From Pelodera strongyloides (taxonomy: Eukaryota > Nematoda > Chromadorea > Rhabditida > Rhabditidae): a stretch of 64,000 nt of DNA. The notes under the pieces are model-generated. The model searched no databases. It worked only from the letters and a program-made list of their open reading frames with translations, and had not been told where the DNA came from. How positions within the stretch are numbered: the first letter of the stretch is position 1; each line of letters starts with the position of its first letter. Shown here piece by piece: positions 31,701 through 45,497 of this stretch. The position numbers and the translations under genes were made by a program. Location: NCBI GenBank assembly GCA_036852015.1, contig JAANDG010000030.1, forward strand, positions 62,001 to 126,000, read 5' to 3'.

Positions 31701-34700
31701 CTAAGATTCAGCCTAAACCTAAGTATGTCTTTCCTCAATTTGTAAGTTCAGTTTCTAACTCCGAAGCGCAAGAAATTGATCAAATAATTAATTGCGTAGC
31801 TCTACTAATTGCTCGTATCCCAGTAGCTGCTCTTGAAACGAATGCCGATGGCTGCCCGCATTTTTTTACATGAATCGAACACATGGTGTGATATAAACGT
31901 AAAAGAGTGGAGCTTATTTGAATTGGTACTACTTTTGCCTAATCCACTCTTTTTTGACTAGAAACTAAAAACTTATATAAGACTTTTATATTATGAATCT
32001 GACACTAGTTACATTCAAAATTTTAGGTATAATTACAGAATGTTTACCAATATACCAATCGATATCAATGTTTAGAAAATCCAATAGTTTTTATAATCAG
32101 AAATTTATTTAGAAAAATCAATAAATAAAACCGCGAGATAAATTCTCTAATGGTAAATACGCACTATCACCTACGTTCACATTATTTGTTCATGCGCTGT
32201 GAATTTTTTTGCTCTTGGGCAGCTGGACCGTAATGCGTTTTTGCAATATTTCTTTGGTATTTTCGACAACCGTGATGGGATATTTATTGAATCTAACCGT
32301 ATTGATTTCCACCACTTTACTGTCCTTATTCACTTTCTAATAAGCTACAAATTGAAAGAGAAAATCCAGAAATTCCCAAAAAATGTCGCTAAAAATGTCA
32401 AGAATTCGTCGTATTGAGCGAAAAAGTGCTACCATGACAGTGCGGAAGAGGTTGGTTTTTATTTTTTTTTTTAGATAACTACAATTATTCCGAAAACAGA
32501 ATTGAGGAAAAGTTCATTGATTCGATTATCATGTGCTCGTAGATCCTTATGCAATTAGGTCAAATCTTAGGTTTTTAGACTTCATCTAAAGTCTAAAGGT
32601 CTAAAGTTACACAAGTGTCATGCTTTAAGTTAAATTGGTGGGCAATATTTAGGATTTACTGAGGACGCGAGAGAGGGAGAGGGAGAGGGAGAGCGAGAGA
32701 GAGGGAGAGAAAGAGAGAGAGAAAGAAAGATTTCTCAGCTCGATTTACTTTCTCCCTCCAGATTGGTGTCTCTTGTGTGACTCCTTTGTCATAAACTTGC
32801 GGAGCTTAGAATACTTTGTGCATCCTCAGAAACACGTACTTCCATCAGATTTGCATACTAAGTACTAATTGTAAGCGTGAAATCTGTAATTGCCCGTAAT
32901 TATCTAATTTAAGAAAGATATCAGTGACCGCTACCCGTTTGCTTAACTTTAAAATCATACCTGATACTGATTCTCTTTGTAGAGGATGTGCAAGAAAAAC
33001 TTTCAATAGCGAGAGAGAAAATGGGAGAGCTAGAGAAAGAGAGTGGGTGAGTTTAGGCAAAGGTTGAGTACCAAATTAGTATTCTTAAAGGGACAGGCCC
33101 ATCAAAGTAAACCTATATTTACGACGTATTCATAATGTGTATAGAGCATTTTTATTACAATATATACAAACACAATTTCACCTACTTTCGCCCTCGAGGA
33201 CTTTTTCCGATGTGCTCATCATCATAAGTATACCGTAAAACTGCAGAGATCGAAGCTGTCTACGCAAATTTATCAAGAAATTAAAATGCGAGCTAGATTT
33301 GCATATACACCTTGGAAGTCTGCAGCTTTATGGTATACATATGATGATGAGCACATCGGAAAAAGTCCTCGAGGGCGAAAGTAGGTGAAATTTGGTTTGT
33401 ATATATTGTAATAAAAATGCTTTATATACATTATGAACGTTTCGTAAATATAGGTTTACTTTGATGGGCCTGTCCCTTTAACCATAGCCACATGTCTTAT
33501 CATTATCAAACATTATCATTTCTGTAGTGAGCATTGCGTCACAAATGCCATCACCAGTTTAGGTTTAGAATTAGAATGCAAGAAACTCCTAATTTTGACA
33601 ACGTTTCCACTCACTCAACCAAATGCATAATTAAAAAAGAAACGAAATAAATACATTTACAGTAATAATAGGAAAAGTGTAAAGGAGAGTATTGATTGAT
33701 AGATAAAGTGTATCATGTTCTTTAACATGATAACCCCGTTTCGACCCTGATCGTATACGAGGGTTTTGCTGTAGTTGGGTCTCATCAGTACGATGACCAC
33801 AGCTAACATCATACTTCTGCTTACTACCCAATGTCTTCAGTTAGTTAATTGCTCACTTTGTTCCCTAGAGAGTTAGACAGGGGTTTTATTTTATTGCATT
33901 GTACAAAGTTTTGTACGAAGTTTTCTTGCCCGCACTTTAGAAAATTTATACGAAACGTAAAGTGACTCTAAAACATTCCCCCCGTAATTACCATTCTTTA
34001 CCTTATTTCTACACAGAATTTACGGCTAACTGGCCCACCTGGCTTTTTCTTTTAGTACTTTTACGGTTTTTTCTAAACAGGAGCACAAAAGTTTGCAATT
34101 TTTTTGAGCGATTTTCATTTTGCTAGAGATTTATTGGCCGCTTTACTATAGCTTTGTCTTTATCTGTTATTTTAAATTATCGATGAAAATTTGTTGTGTG
34201 TCCTCTGGCTCTGTTTGTAGTGTATTTTAAATACCCGAACCCGATCCTGTGCCGTAAAACTTGTGCTTCACAAGGCAAATCTCTTCTCGTTTCTTTTGTA
34301 TTGATTATCATTCGAATGACAATCAATAATGTTTATTGTTTCATCGATACTATCGATTACTTATGCTTATGAATTACAGGATTCTGTAGTTTCATAGGCA
34401 ATCAATATTTTATTTCGGAAAAAAATTGGAATAAAATGTCATTTCATCGTCACAGTGAACATTTTCTTCACTATCCTTTCATTGAGGAAATGCATACAAG
34501 GATTGGGAGTCGAGGGTAAATAAAAATAAAAGAAATTAAATTAAAACTAAACTTAAACAGAAAATAAACTGTTCATTTTCAAAACGTAGAACTTTTATAT
34601 TTTTTCCTCATTGACGCGAAGCGTTTTAGCTTGGGTGGGATTCCAATTTTAAAATTTTAGAAAAAATATTATTGATCGAATATATTGAAAAGACCTTTAG

Positions 34701-37700
34701 AATGGAAAACGGCGAGCCGATGCCGCGTCTCGCACCGGGAATCTACCATAGGAAACCTTCCCCAATTTTATCCGGGCCCGCGCCTTTTAAACAAGGTTGG
34801 TGATTATTATGTATTATGCAAGCATACAAATACAACATGTATACTCTCTCTCTCTCTCTCTCTCTTGAATTTGTTTTATTCATTGCAGTTTGTTGTTTGT
34901 ACTCTGTTGTGCAGTATATAGTTCGGTCTATGCAAATTCTGAAACTTTAGTTGACTCTCCGGTAAATTAGAATATCTCTCTCCTACGGCTTGGGCCCTCT
35001 CCCCTTCGCTTATTGGTCTCATTAACGGCTTTATTGTTGCTTTTATGCCCCGATATATTGCTATAGTAATGGCCATAAAGCTAAAGCTACTTTCTCATTT
35101 AGTCGCAATGGAGCTTCCCTTTATAATAATTAAATAATTATGTAATAATCAGAAAATTGTTTCTACATACACGTGTAACGGTGGGGTGGATTAAACTCAT
35201 ATTTTGAGCTGGAAGCTTTGCTTTATATATTGAGAGCTTTATTGCGTTACTTTGATTGATGTACTCCTTCCATTATTGAAGTTTTATAAAATCAGAAAAT
35301 GTTAACACTTTGGATCTTTGGGGCCCAACTTTTATGCAATTTAGGACCGTGGTAATTAACTATCTAATCTCAATCAATAAAAAAGTTCATAAATAGTAGG
35401 AAAAGCTTGAAGACTCACATTGGTCTTCCTCCTTGACTTGCCCGAAACCTTACTTAATTATGCAAATTTCATAATTGGCTTGATTTAATATTTAATAACC
35501 GTTAGTTGATTACCTTATAACTTATGCAAATTTTCCGGCACACTTGAGACTCTTGAGAGGGTCCGCCCCTTTAGCACGTACTGGAAGTATTAGACGAAGA
35601 GATACTTCAAATTTAGAATGCGACGGAGTTAAAGCGAAATGCTAGCCCCTTTGGAAAATTTGCATATGATAAGCAAATCCTATGTATCCTATGCTAATTT
35701 TGTACGATCGTCCACGGCAATCGTACAAAATTAGCATAGGATACATGGGATTTGTTTATAATATGCAAATTTTCCAAAGAGGCTAGCATTTCGCTTTAAA
35801 GTATTTCCGGCACTTTTAGCGCAGTGTAAAAAATAGAGGTATTATGTGTTATTTCGTGATGTGTGTTCATAAGTCTACGTCTAATACGTAAGCTGTTTGT
35901 GTAGAAGTTTAGACTGTTTAGAGTTTAGACACACAGAGGTAGGAGGAAGATATGTTTGTGTATACCTGTCCGGTAGAGCTATCAGCTATTGGTATACAAA
36001 TGAGGTTGTTGAGAGTATGTATAGATTATTGACCAGGTAGCTTAGCTGTTTAGCGACAATGATGTCTCAGCGTCAGCTGAGCCATTATAAACTTTAGCAC
36101 ATACCTTTTTGTTCTTTTTGTTCTATTTTGCTCAACACTCGTCTACATACACAGATTTTCATGCATTAAAGCGGTATGTCACGTGGTTTCGGCAGCGCAT
36201 GCTGGACAATTGCATTTCCAAGTTGCGTTCCATTACGTGCCCTTCCGACATAGAATGCAACAGAAATCACGTAATTGATGTACTGCAATCATTAAGATGA
36301 ACGCGGTAGTAAAGCACATATTTCAAACCACGTGTCATATCGCTTTAATAGGATTTTTTCCTTCTCAACTAAACATTGCAAGCTACCTATGCAAATTTCC
36401 CCGTTCCCTAGTTTGAATACAGTTTTCACGGCGTCGATTACCACAGGGGTCATCAGCCTTGTTACGATACGCGCAATTTACCGTTTGGCTCAATTTTATG
36501 CAAATTTCCTCATGCTTCGGTGACTTGGTGACCGTTATTGCCCTCTGTTATAGAGGTGTGTCTATGATCCAGCCACCCTTATCTCTATTCTAAATCACAC
36601 CTGTTGTTTTCGTATGCTAATTGGAGATTTTTAGGAGTACGGTAGCTTTTGTGGGTGCACTGATTGAGGTGGTATTTGAATTGGCACTGGGTAATTAAAA
36701 AATGTATGCAAGCTATCATCAAGCATTTGAAACTTTTGATTAATCTGTTTCTTTATTGTTAATCAATAAAATCATCTGAGTTCGCTGTTACCTGTTAGCA
36801 GACAGTTTGCCCTACTAGATTTAGTTCTAAAGGCTCATGCATACTAAGAAAGCCGTGGTTTTCGTTTATGCTTAGCTTGCTTAGGTTAGCTTATTGATAT
36901 TTTATTTTCGACATGCTGAAATATCGAATATTGATAGGCGTACCGGATAACTCTATTCTCATTACGTAACACTAATATACTAATTGTAACGCGTCAACCC
37001 CCGCGTAACTGCGTATACCGGCAGATGTTTTGCCTAATAATGTTCACAAACAACAATATTCTATACGGAAAACAATGGGTGTCATCCTGGAAAAGTTGGC
37101 ACCTATTTTTTTGTCGTCACATTCTGTGTATGCAAATTTTCACAAGTTTACTTTTGTTTTATTTTCTTTGCCGTTGGCCATGAGCCCATGATATTTTCCG
37201 TGCGATGATAGCATATTAGTTTCTTTGAAACCGTCATCAATTGGTCACCAAATGGTCACTAACCAGTCGCCAAATGGTATTTTCGGTGAAAACCATTCGG
37301 AAGGGTTTTCTGTGGTTTCGGCAATTATTCCGTTTTCCTGCGAGCCCGCTCGATTTTCACTGCTATGCTATGCGTTATGATTACCATTTCACTGTTATGA
37401 ATATCTGGCATAAACTATTAACCTATAGTTTTCTTTTCATACTAAAAAAAAAGGAAAAATATTTTTGTACGTGGGCCTGAGACACGTAAAACCTATCAAA
37501 ATGGTACCCTCGATAATGGCTATTAGCCTATTGTCAGATTTCAATAGGTAGAACTTTTCAAAGGATGTAATAGTTTACAACGACATTGTAACTTTTTACA
37601 TAAGCCCGTGAATAGAACCTGTAAAAGTAAAAGGGGCGGGTTGTATTTTGCGGCGCGCGCGACGGGTCAAATCTGCTACATAAAACACAAATTATGTATT

Positions 37701-40700
37701 ATTATTGGATTATTATGAACTATTCCAGAAAAAGTGCGAATACTAAGATACAGTAGGAGTAGGAGAGAAAAAACACACACAGGCTAGACACATTCGAGAG
37801 GTCTAGCTTCTTATGTGGTGTTATATCTATCGTATATTTTTTTGTGTTACGGTTACTCTTTGGGCATTGTTACATATTATATGTAATTAAATAAACTTTT
37901 CATAATGCGAGTATTTTTTAAGATAAATACTATGGCTAGATGTAAGTCATAATATAGCCTCATAATATAACAATTGACCCATAGCCCGCCTTGTTTTACA
38001 ACGTGTATTGCGCGTCAGATTATAGACATTTGGCCGTTTGTGAGGGTATACAGTTACCACGCCCCCTAACCCAGGGTTAACGACTTGGTTTTTCGAACGA
38101 TGTGATTCTATTATTATATGCACTATTGATTTACTGATGGATAGTTATTGATTTTTGTTGTTACAGTAATTCGCGTTTTCCTTACAAAGCGTTGTGGTAT
38201 GTGGTTTGTGACGCGTATACTGAAAAGCTGATTTCCATTTATTAAATGCAAATTGTGTGCCCTTTTGTTCATTTCACGGAATGAAGTACAATTTGTGTAT
38301 AAAATATACACATGGTAATTTATTTACGTATACGTGTATAAGCTTCGAAACCACCTGTCATATGGCTTTAAACTCGGAGGCTTGGCCGAGTTTGGCGCCT
38401 TATGTGCTTTCGAATTGTATCATTTGTGATAAATATTGGTAGCCACCACTGATACCATCCATGTCCATTCATACCATTTGATTATGCCAAATTATGGTAT
38501 CAGTGCTTGTTGCTGGTAGGTACCCTTCTTTGGGTTGACCCCGTAGCATGGGCCTACCCGGCAGAGAGTGTATCTAACTTTGACCCAGGACATAGTCAAA
38601 GTTTGTTTTGTTGCATAACATAACGGTTTACGCGTACAGGCGTAACATAACGCCAAGCTTGTAGGCGTATACAGTATTTTTCATAGTACATTATATTTTA
38701 AACATAAAATGCAATCTAGATAAAAGCGTAATGTTTCAGGAAATTTTGAAAGGAGCTGTCAGCTGAGTCAAACACTAGTAACGTAGTAACATTTGTAACA
38801 ACTGGGTTTTGAATGTACAATTGAATTTATTCTTCTATTATTATTTTTATTGAAATGTTATAGTTCTCGCGTTCATCAACAATTTGGGTTTTTTTATCCT
38901 GCTGCTATACTGCCATACAGTGACATAACGTATAGATCCTGGATATAAACTACATCATCTATTTGAGGGCCACGACCACTATTTACAGCAACAATGTCAT
39001 TTATTTTCTACATTTTATTGCTTTATATTACTTTTATAAGCCTGAATATGTTCCCCAGTTATTTGAATAATATATTTGGCATTCCGAGTTTGGAAATTGA
39101 ATTTTTGCGCGGGCAAATCCTCATACAATTGAACACTTTTTCTATAGAACAGGTGTGCACATAATAATAATCATAGAAATGAGTGACCAAAAGGGAATAT
39201 TCAAATTTCAAAATTATTGGGCAGCAGTGAGCTCTCTTGTTTCACCCATTTGCATGTCGCACGGGTTTGTTAGTTAGTTTGTTTGTTTGTTACTGCGTTA
39301 CTGCGTTATGCTAACTGTGAGTTGTGTAGACAGTGTAGATTCTGTTCTCACCTAGACTTTCCTATGATTGCAAGCTTGTAAATAGAAACGTGTTAAAACC
39401 TGAGTTTGACTGTGAATTATTTTTATTTTTATTTTTTGTTAAGTTAATATACAAAATTCCAAGCCCATATTTGGGATTTAGGTATAGTTCATTGTTTGGC
39501 GATGAGGGTGTTTCATTGATTGCAATCCACACGCATAAATGAGTGAAAATTCACACGCTCGTGCCAATAAACTGCAATGAGATTCTTTCTTTTTGGGTCT
39601 ATTTTTGTTATCGCGAAACTGGGTATTTGGCCCTGTTTGGATATCACATTTCTTGTATATATACTAGCTGGAATGGCTACTTTTTGAGTAAATGAGGAAT
39701 TCTTGGGCATTGCCCTTTTTAATTTTTGAAGTGTTTCCAAAATATGTGCGAAATTGAAAAGTAGGAAAATAACAAAATAGATACGAAACTGATGAGGAGG
39801 GAAAATGTTTATCTACCCGCAAAATATTTTGTCCACTCTGCAAAACTTTGCCGCCAGCAGGGGTCGAACCTGCGACCTTGGGCTTATTAGACCCACGCTC
39901 TAACCGACTGAGCTATGGCGGCTGATACGAAAAATAATAGTCGATTTTAAATTTGCAAGTCTCCGTGCCATTTAAATTTTGCGATGACTTGTGTGCATTA
40001 TGTTTTGAAATTGCCCGCCGAAAACGATGTTTACTGTTGTTTTTCGAGGATTCCTAGTCATATTTCATTTTGTCTGTTTGATACTGAATTAGTGCGTTAC
40101 TTCTTAATTTTGTGCTCTCACTACTAAAATACATGTGTCAATGTTACTGTATAATGTACATTCATAATACAATTTATACTGTGGTTATGATGAACGTTTG
40201 CAACTCTATTAGAATATATAGAGTTGCGTCTATAGTTTGACTAATTCACTTTGTAAAACCTTTATTAATTTGTGACCCCCCCCCACCCCCTAGGTAATGA
40301 TTTTTAAAGGGATGTCGCACGCGTCTCCCATGAACTATTATCGATTATTTAGATTCGTAGTACCTTCTTTTCCCACTATTGTCTAAGGAACGGCACGGGT
40401 GAGGCATTGTGCGATTTTTTATTCGGTGCCCGCGCCAGTGCCACATGTGGGCAGAAAAAGGCCCGCCAAATTCCCAGTTCTTATTTTTGTTTATAGTATT
40501 TTCGCGTTGCTGTGTAAGTTTATTGGATTAACTAATGATCGATTTCTTATCTGATGATTGTGAAACAATATTAATTGATTTGTCTTTCTGAAGCGCTTGT
40601 GACGCGTGGTTTTGATTATATACTGGACAACTACATTTATTTTTTACCAGCCGTTCGAATAGCCCTACGGGCTCTTCTCCGACTGGAGGAATCGGCCTTC

Positions 40701-43700
40701 GGCCGATTGTTACCCTATTTAAAAAAAGGAATATCTTCAAACGTAAAAAAGATGTTCATTTACGTTTATGTGGAAACGTATAATATGGTTCTGGAATTAA
40801 TTTGCTATTGCAATTGCTCTTCTATCTCCTATAAGATCCTCTTCCCATAAGCTAGCATGGCTCAACAGGTAGAGCGTTGGACTGTGAATCAAGAGATTGT
40901 GGGCTGCTGTGGGTTCGAATCCCGCCAGCGGCAATGATTTTGTATGCTCTTTCGATCGAAGAATTTTCTTTATGAAGGGATTTCGTTGTGCACATAAAAA
41001 CAAACCCGTGACAAACTCTTCTCCTTTATATAATAAGATTTTACGCAAACGTCTGTTCCGTTTGGGCATTTTCGGCACATAATAGAACATACTTTACATA
41101 TAATACATGCGATTGTATACATCGTTTTAATGTTTTTACCATATGCAATTTGTTTGTCCAAATGACAAACATTACCGACTCTCTCCTCCGGACGACTACT
41201 GTATTTTCAGTTTTTTCATGCAAAGTTGATATTCTAACCTCTAATCTCTTTCTTAATCACAATCGATTTTCTATGAATATTCCTATATACTTAAATACCT
41301 TATGTTCGCGCCCAAATCTGCCCGTCCGGCACCAAACAATAGACACACTCACAGCCCATTTTCACATCGTCATCGCTTATTTTCTATAGAAAATTTCCTT
41401 TTTTCCTTTGCGCGCGCAAGGGGGCGCGCCCTGGGACCAACCATTCGCCAGCACCCTTTTTGTACCTTTTTTGTCGGGCGGGCAAATTTTATGTGACCTT
41501 TTTATGGGTTTTATATTGGGAGGGATTTGTAATAAGTGGTGGGAAGTAGGTGGGAAAATTGTTACTTTGGGAATGTTTTGAGTTTAGGTTTTCTGAGGTC
41601 TGAGGTAGCATTTTTTAACCCTTTTACGCCGAGTGGAATACGTAGTCCCGTTGATTACTGATATATTGATTGATTCATTGTCTCTAAATCGTTGTTGGTA
41701 ACTGTGGCGGAACTTGTATTTGTATACATCTTCTTGATGCCTAATGGTTTATGCATCTTACAGTTAGTCTGAGTTAGTGTCGAACTCTGGTTCTTGGGGT
41801 ACAAGACAAACTCTTTAACCACTTAGCTATAATCTCTCGTGTTAACTCAGCTGCTCAACCCCTATTTCAGATTAGTCTTGACCAATTTATTAGCTTGTAA
41901 CAGTCCATTCCTAGGTTGACCTCTAGCTTGTATTTACCCAAGAAGTGTATGTTCCTTCCTTCGGACTTTATCCCGTTCCGGGCGTAACTTGTCCTAGTTG
42001 GACGCGTACCGGTCCGGTGCCCCACCCCTTCCCGGGTAAAGTGTTTGCTTAGTGCTTGTACGAAGGTGTCAATGAGCCGATGCTTGTGGTTTTATAAGGG
42101 AAACCTTTTTTTTGAAATATCGATTGATTGATTTATCGATCGAATAGTTGTCATTTAGCCAGCGTGTGTGGAAAAGAACTTGTAGTGAAAACGTGCTTAT
42201 CATATCGTGCCGAAACGCAGGTAGGGCAATTGGTAGTATAGGTATATTGTTAATATTAGTTTGATTGCATGAACGAAAAACTGGGGTATTGGACGAGTGG
42301 GGGTCGAACCCACGGGTTCGACCCCCACTCGTCCAATACCCCAATTTTTCGTTCATGCAATCAAACTAAACTTTGGCCTGACCAGCCTTGAGAGGTCTTG
42401 CCTTCATTTAATCATTGTTAATATTGTATATAGGTGGTTTGGATATTAGGTAGTTTTTCGAACGGCTCTATGGGATTCCTTATGCACTTTTCCGTAATGT
42501 CTGTAAAATGTCACGATTTTTCTTTAATTCTTGGGGTGGCTTATGTTTCTGGAATTAATTTTTCTTTACCTAATTCCTTCACTGTGTTTCCTCTTCAGTC
42601 AACCAGGGTAAACAACTTGAGATCCTCGTGATTCTTTATGCTGAAAGTACCTTAGTTTAATGTCTTTTTTTCGTGAATTCTTACTTTGCTCCTACAAATC
42701 TACAAATATGTAGAGTACTTGTATTACTGTAGCGTTTGAAATTACTGATGTTATGCTGTGGCCAGAGGTTAGCAAGCCACTATTTGCATCTGGGTTGCAT
42801 CAATAACGCCGTACGCCGTGCGGTTGAGTGAGGTCTTATCATTACTTCTGGTTTTGGTTTCGACTCCTTCACTTAATTTTATCAGCGTACTTTCTCTAGT
42901 TTCTTTGTTTGGTTTACTCACACGTGATGTTACATGTTATGTCTGAATTTCCTTTATTAATTGTCACCTGCTCAATTTGAGCAAGACAATCAATAGTAAT
43001 TTCTCAAAAAAAAAAATTTCTAACAAAAATTTCATTACCCAATTTTTAGATGATTATTGGCTTACTCTACAAATACTGTCTAACTGCGTAAATGGGTATC
43101 CTGCAGTCATGCGGCTTAACTTTCTTCCCAGTGGCGAACCTTTACTTTTAAGATGAAGAAGGGTAAACAGTTAGTAATGTCCTATTTTTTTTGTCCCTAA
43201 CTTTCCGGGCTCTAGGACGCGTGCGCGCCCTTCAAATTGTCTACCACGCCCCATTGAGTACGGTACCCGCGAGGGTGCCGATTAGCAGGCGGAATGAGCT
43301 TCCTACCACCGGCAAATCACCTTCATAAACGAGCTCCTTGAAACCGTAATCGAATATCGATTGGGGGACCGTTTTTCAGATTATTAGTAAGCCGGGTTTG
43401 CCGAAACTGTCAATGAGACGGGTTTTATATTATTTGGGAAACCGTAGCTCATCATAGGAGTTGGAGGGAGACATAATTGTTTTTGTAATTGTTTGTCTTT
43501 TCCTACCTTCGCTTTATCCTACATAATCTAAAGCTACATTATTATCTTTCATTTGTGGATTTCTAGTTTATTTCACAGTACTACCTTGCACTTATCTTGC
43601 GTATATGGTATATGAATATGGTTAACCGTAAACCATGCCTCGTTTATTTATTATGCCCTTCCTTCATGTTATGAATGCACTATACAGCCACCACATTAAT

Positions 43701-45443
43701 TTTTGAGAAATTACCGTATTTTCTGACCATGCCATAATCATGCATCGTGCACTTCCAGTTCTAGGGAAACTCCAGTGGCAGTTATCACTATAATCAGATG
43801 TTTCCAACTTGAATTCCACCGTTTCAGATTCCGTAAAGGTTACGGTAGTTCCACCGCCCGTGGTTCCCACTCCCGGCACGACGACGTCTCCCATGAGGGG
43901 TCCACCGCCCACGTGGCTGCCCCCACAACCACCCGATGGGGTGTCACAGGTGAGAGTTTTCAAATGGCTGTCACGGAGTGCCATTGAGTGTCACGGGGTC
44001 TGGATCACAAACACCGGTTCCCCATTTATCTATATTATTGAGGGTACTACCAAATAAAAGGATAGACGTAACTTGCGAAATTTCTTGATTTATTGATTTA
44101 TTGATCGAATAAGAAAGAAAGCACATGCAAAACACTCAGCCTCTCACGCGGCCTTCGATTTTAGTTTTCTGTGCTTTAATATTCACTTGAATTTTTTTAG
44201 GAATTATTAGCACCAGAAGAAGACTACGAAGACTTACAGGATCCGGTTAATGCGGCGGGAAAGGGTAAATATTTTTTGTATAGAAATCCATATCACAAAC
44301 ACAAACTGTAAATATTTACATTAAATGCAGGTTAGAATAAAGACTGGCAGTTTCCATCCGCAGTCCTTTATTGAGCAGGGTCATCACAGTGTTGGCATAT
44401 TGTAATTATAAAGTGTTTTATAGTTTATAACTTTCGATTTAAATCAGAAATAAACCAGATTTTTGCAGATTTTTCTTCCCGTGATCACCTTGTGGGCCCA
44501 CGTAACTCATACGAAGTTTCCGTATCTCAACAGCGACGTTCTCAGGTTATTATAATAAATTGATATATTTTTCGTTTTCGTTAGACAAGTAACATATTTG
44601 CACTCATTCAGTCATTCTGCAGCCCGCTTTTTTTCGATTAGCATAAATAAAATGTTTTTTGGTTTGTTTACAATTAGCAATTAAAGCGAAATAGCCGCCG
44701 GTTTTTGTGGCCAACTGAGTTCTTACGTATTTATGCTAATTTACTCTAATTTAGCTCAATTTTTTTTATTCTAGCTTATGTTGATTTGCAAAAGCTGCAT
44801 AAGAATGCTGGTGTGCGGTGTGCTCGTGTGTTCGATGCGTCTCAAAAACCGCCCGGCATTTCGCTTTAACTTAGGATCTTGTTTATATTCAAGGCATGAA
44901 ATATTGTGGTTGGAAAAAAAATTTTTTTAGCATGTACCTCCCTTAGAAGACTGGCCCGCCGAAGGACAAAGAGTTTTACACAAAAATGCCGAGGGTTTAT
45001 ACTACATTCCAACAACAAGTTAGTTAAATTCTTTTAAATTGTAAGTTTTTCAAAATTTTTCTTTTATTCTAATTATTCACCTAAACCAAAATGCCCTTCA
45101 CTTCACGCATAGTGACATTGAGTAGTACTTGCTTTTTTTACTGACTCTCATATCTCATATGCAATGCAGTTTCGATTTTTCAATGTTCATATTCATTATT
45201 CACATTTTAATCATACTCCTCTTTTTTCTTCCATTACTTTTCCTTTCCCAACTGGGAGATCCCCCCCCCCCCGATGGGAATGGGAAAGTTGGAATGGGAA
45301 TGGGAATGGGAATGTACCCCAGTGGCAGCCCTTTGAGGATAGTTGCAGCTTGCAGCATGTCGAACTCCATGGAATATAAGATCTGATATTTGCCTATGCA
45401 TATGTACGTTATGAGACACCGTGTGAATAAACCTTTACCTTTG

Positions 45444-45497
<54 letters not shown>

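Larger units (their letters stand above)
34796..43797. other. 9-kb ten-1 intron
   Basis: The longest intron. It contains family A (35629) and family E (36166, 38184) MITEs, the 'ggtcaccaaatgg' repeat near 37215-37340, a genuine tRNA-Ile on the other strand, a hairpin cassette (40650), a SINE (40848), a tRNA-like relic (41771) and a fold-back (42256). No further exon is supported. Confidence 0.6.

Noticed and set aside
40856..40935. Functional tRNA-His gene
   Set aside because: The acceptor arms do not pair well, the variable region is long, and it shares a 3' body with another copy, so it is a SINE.
43664..43984. Minus-strand Gly/Thr-rich frame
   Set aside because: Opposite strand of ten-1 exon 5, which has matching phases and good splice sites.
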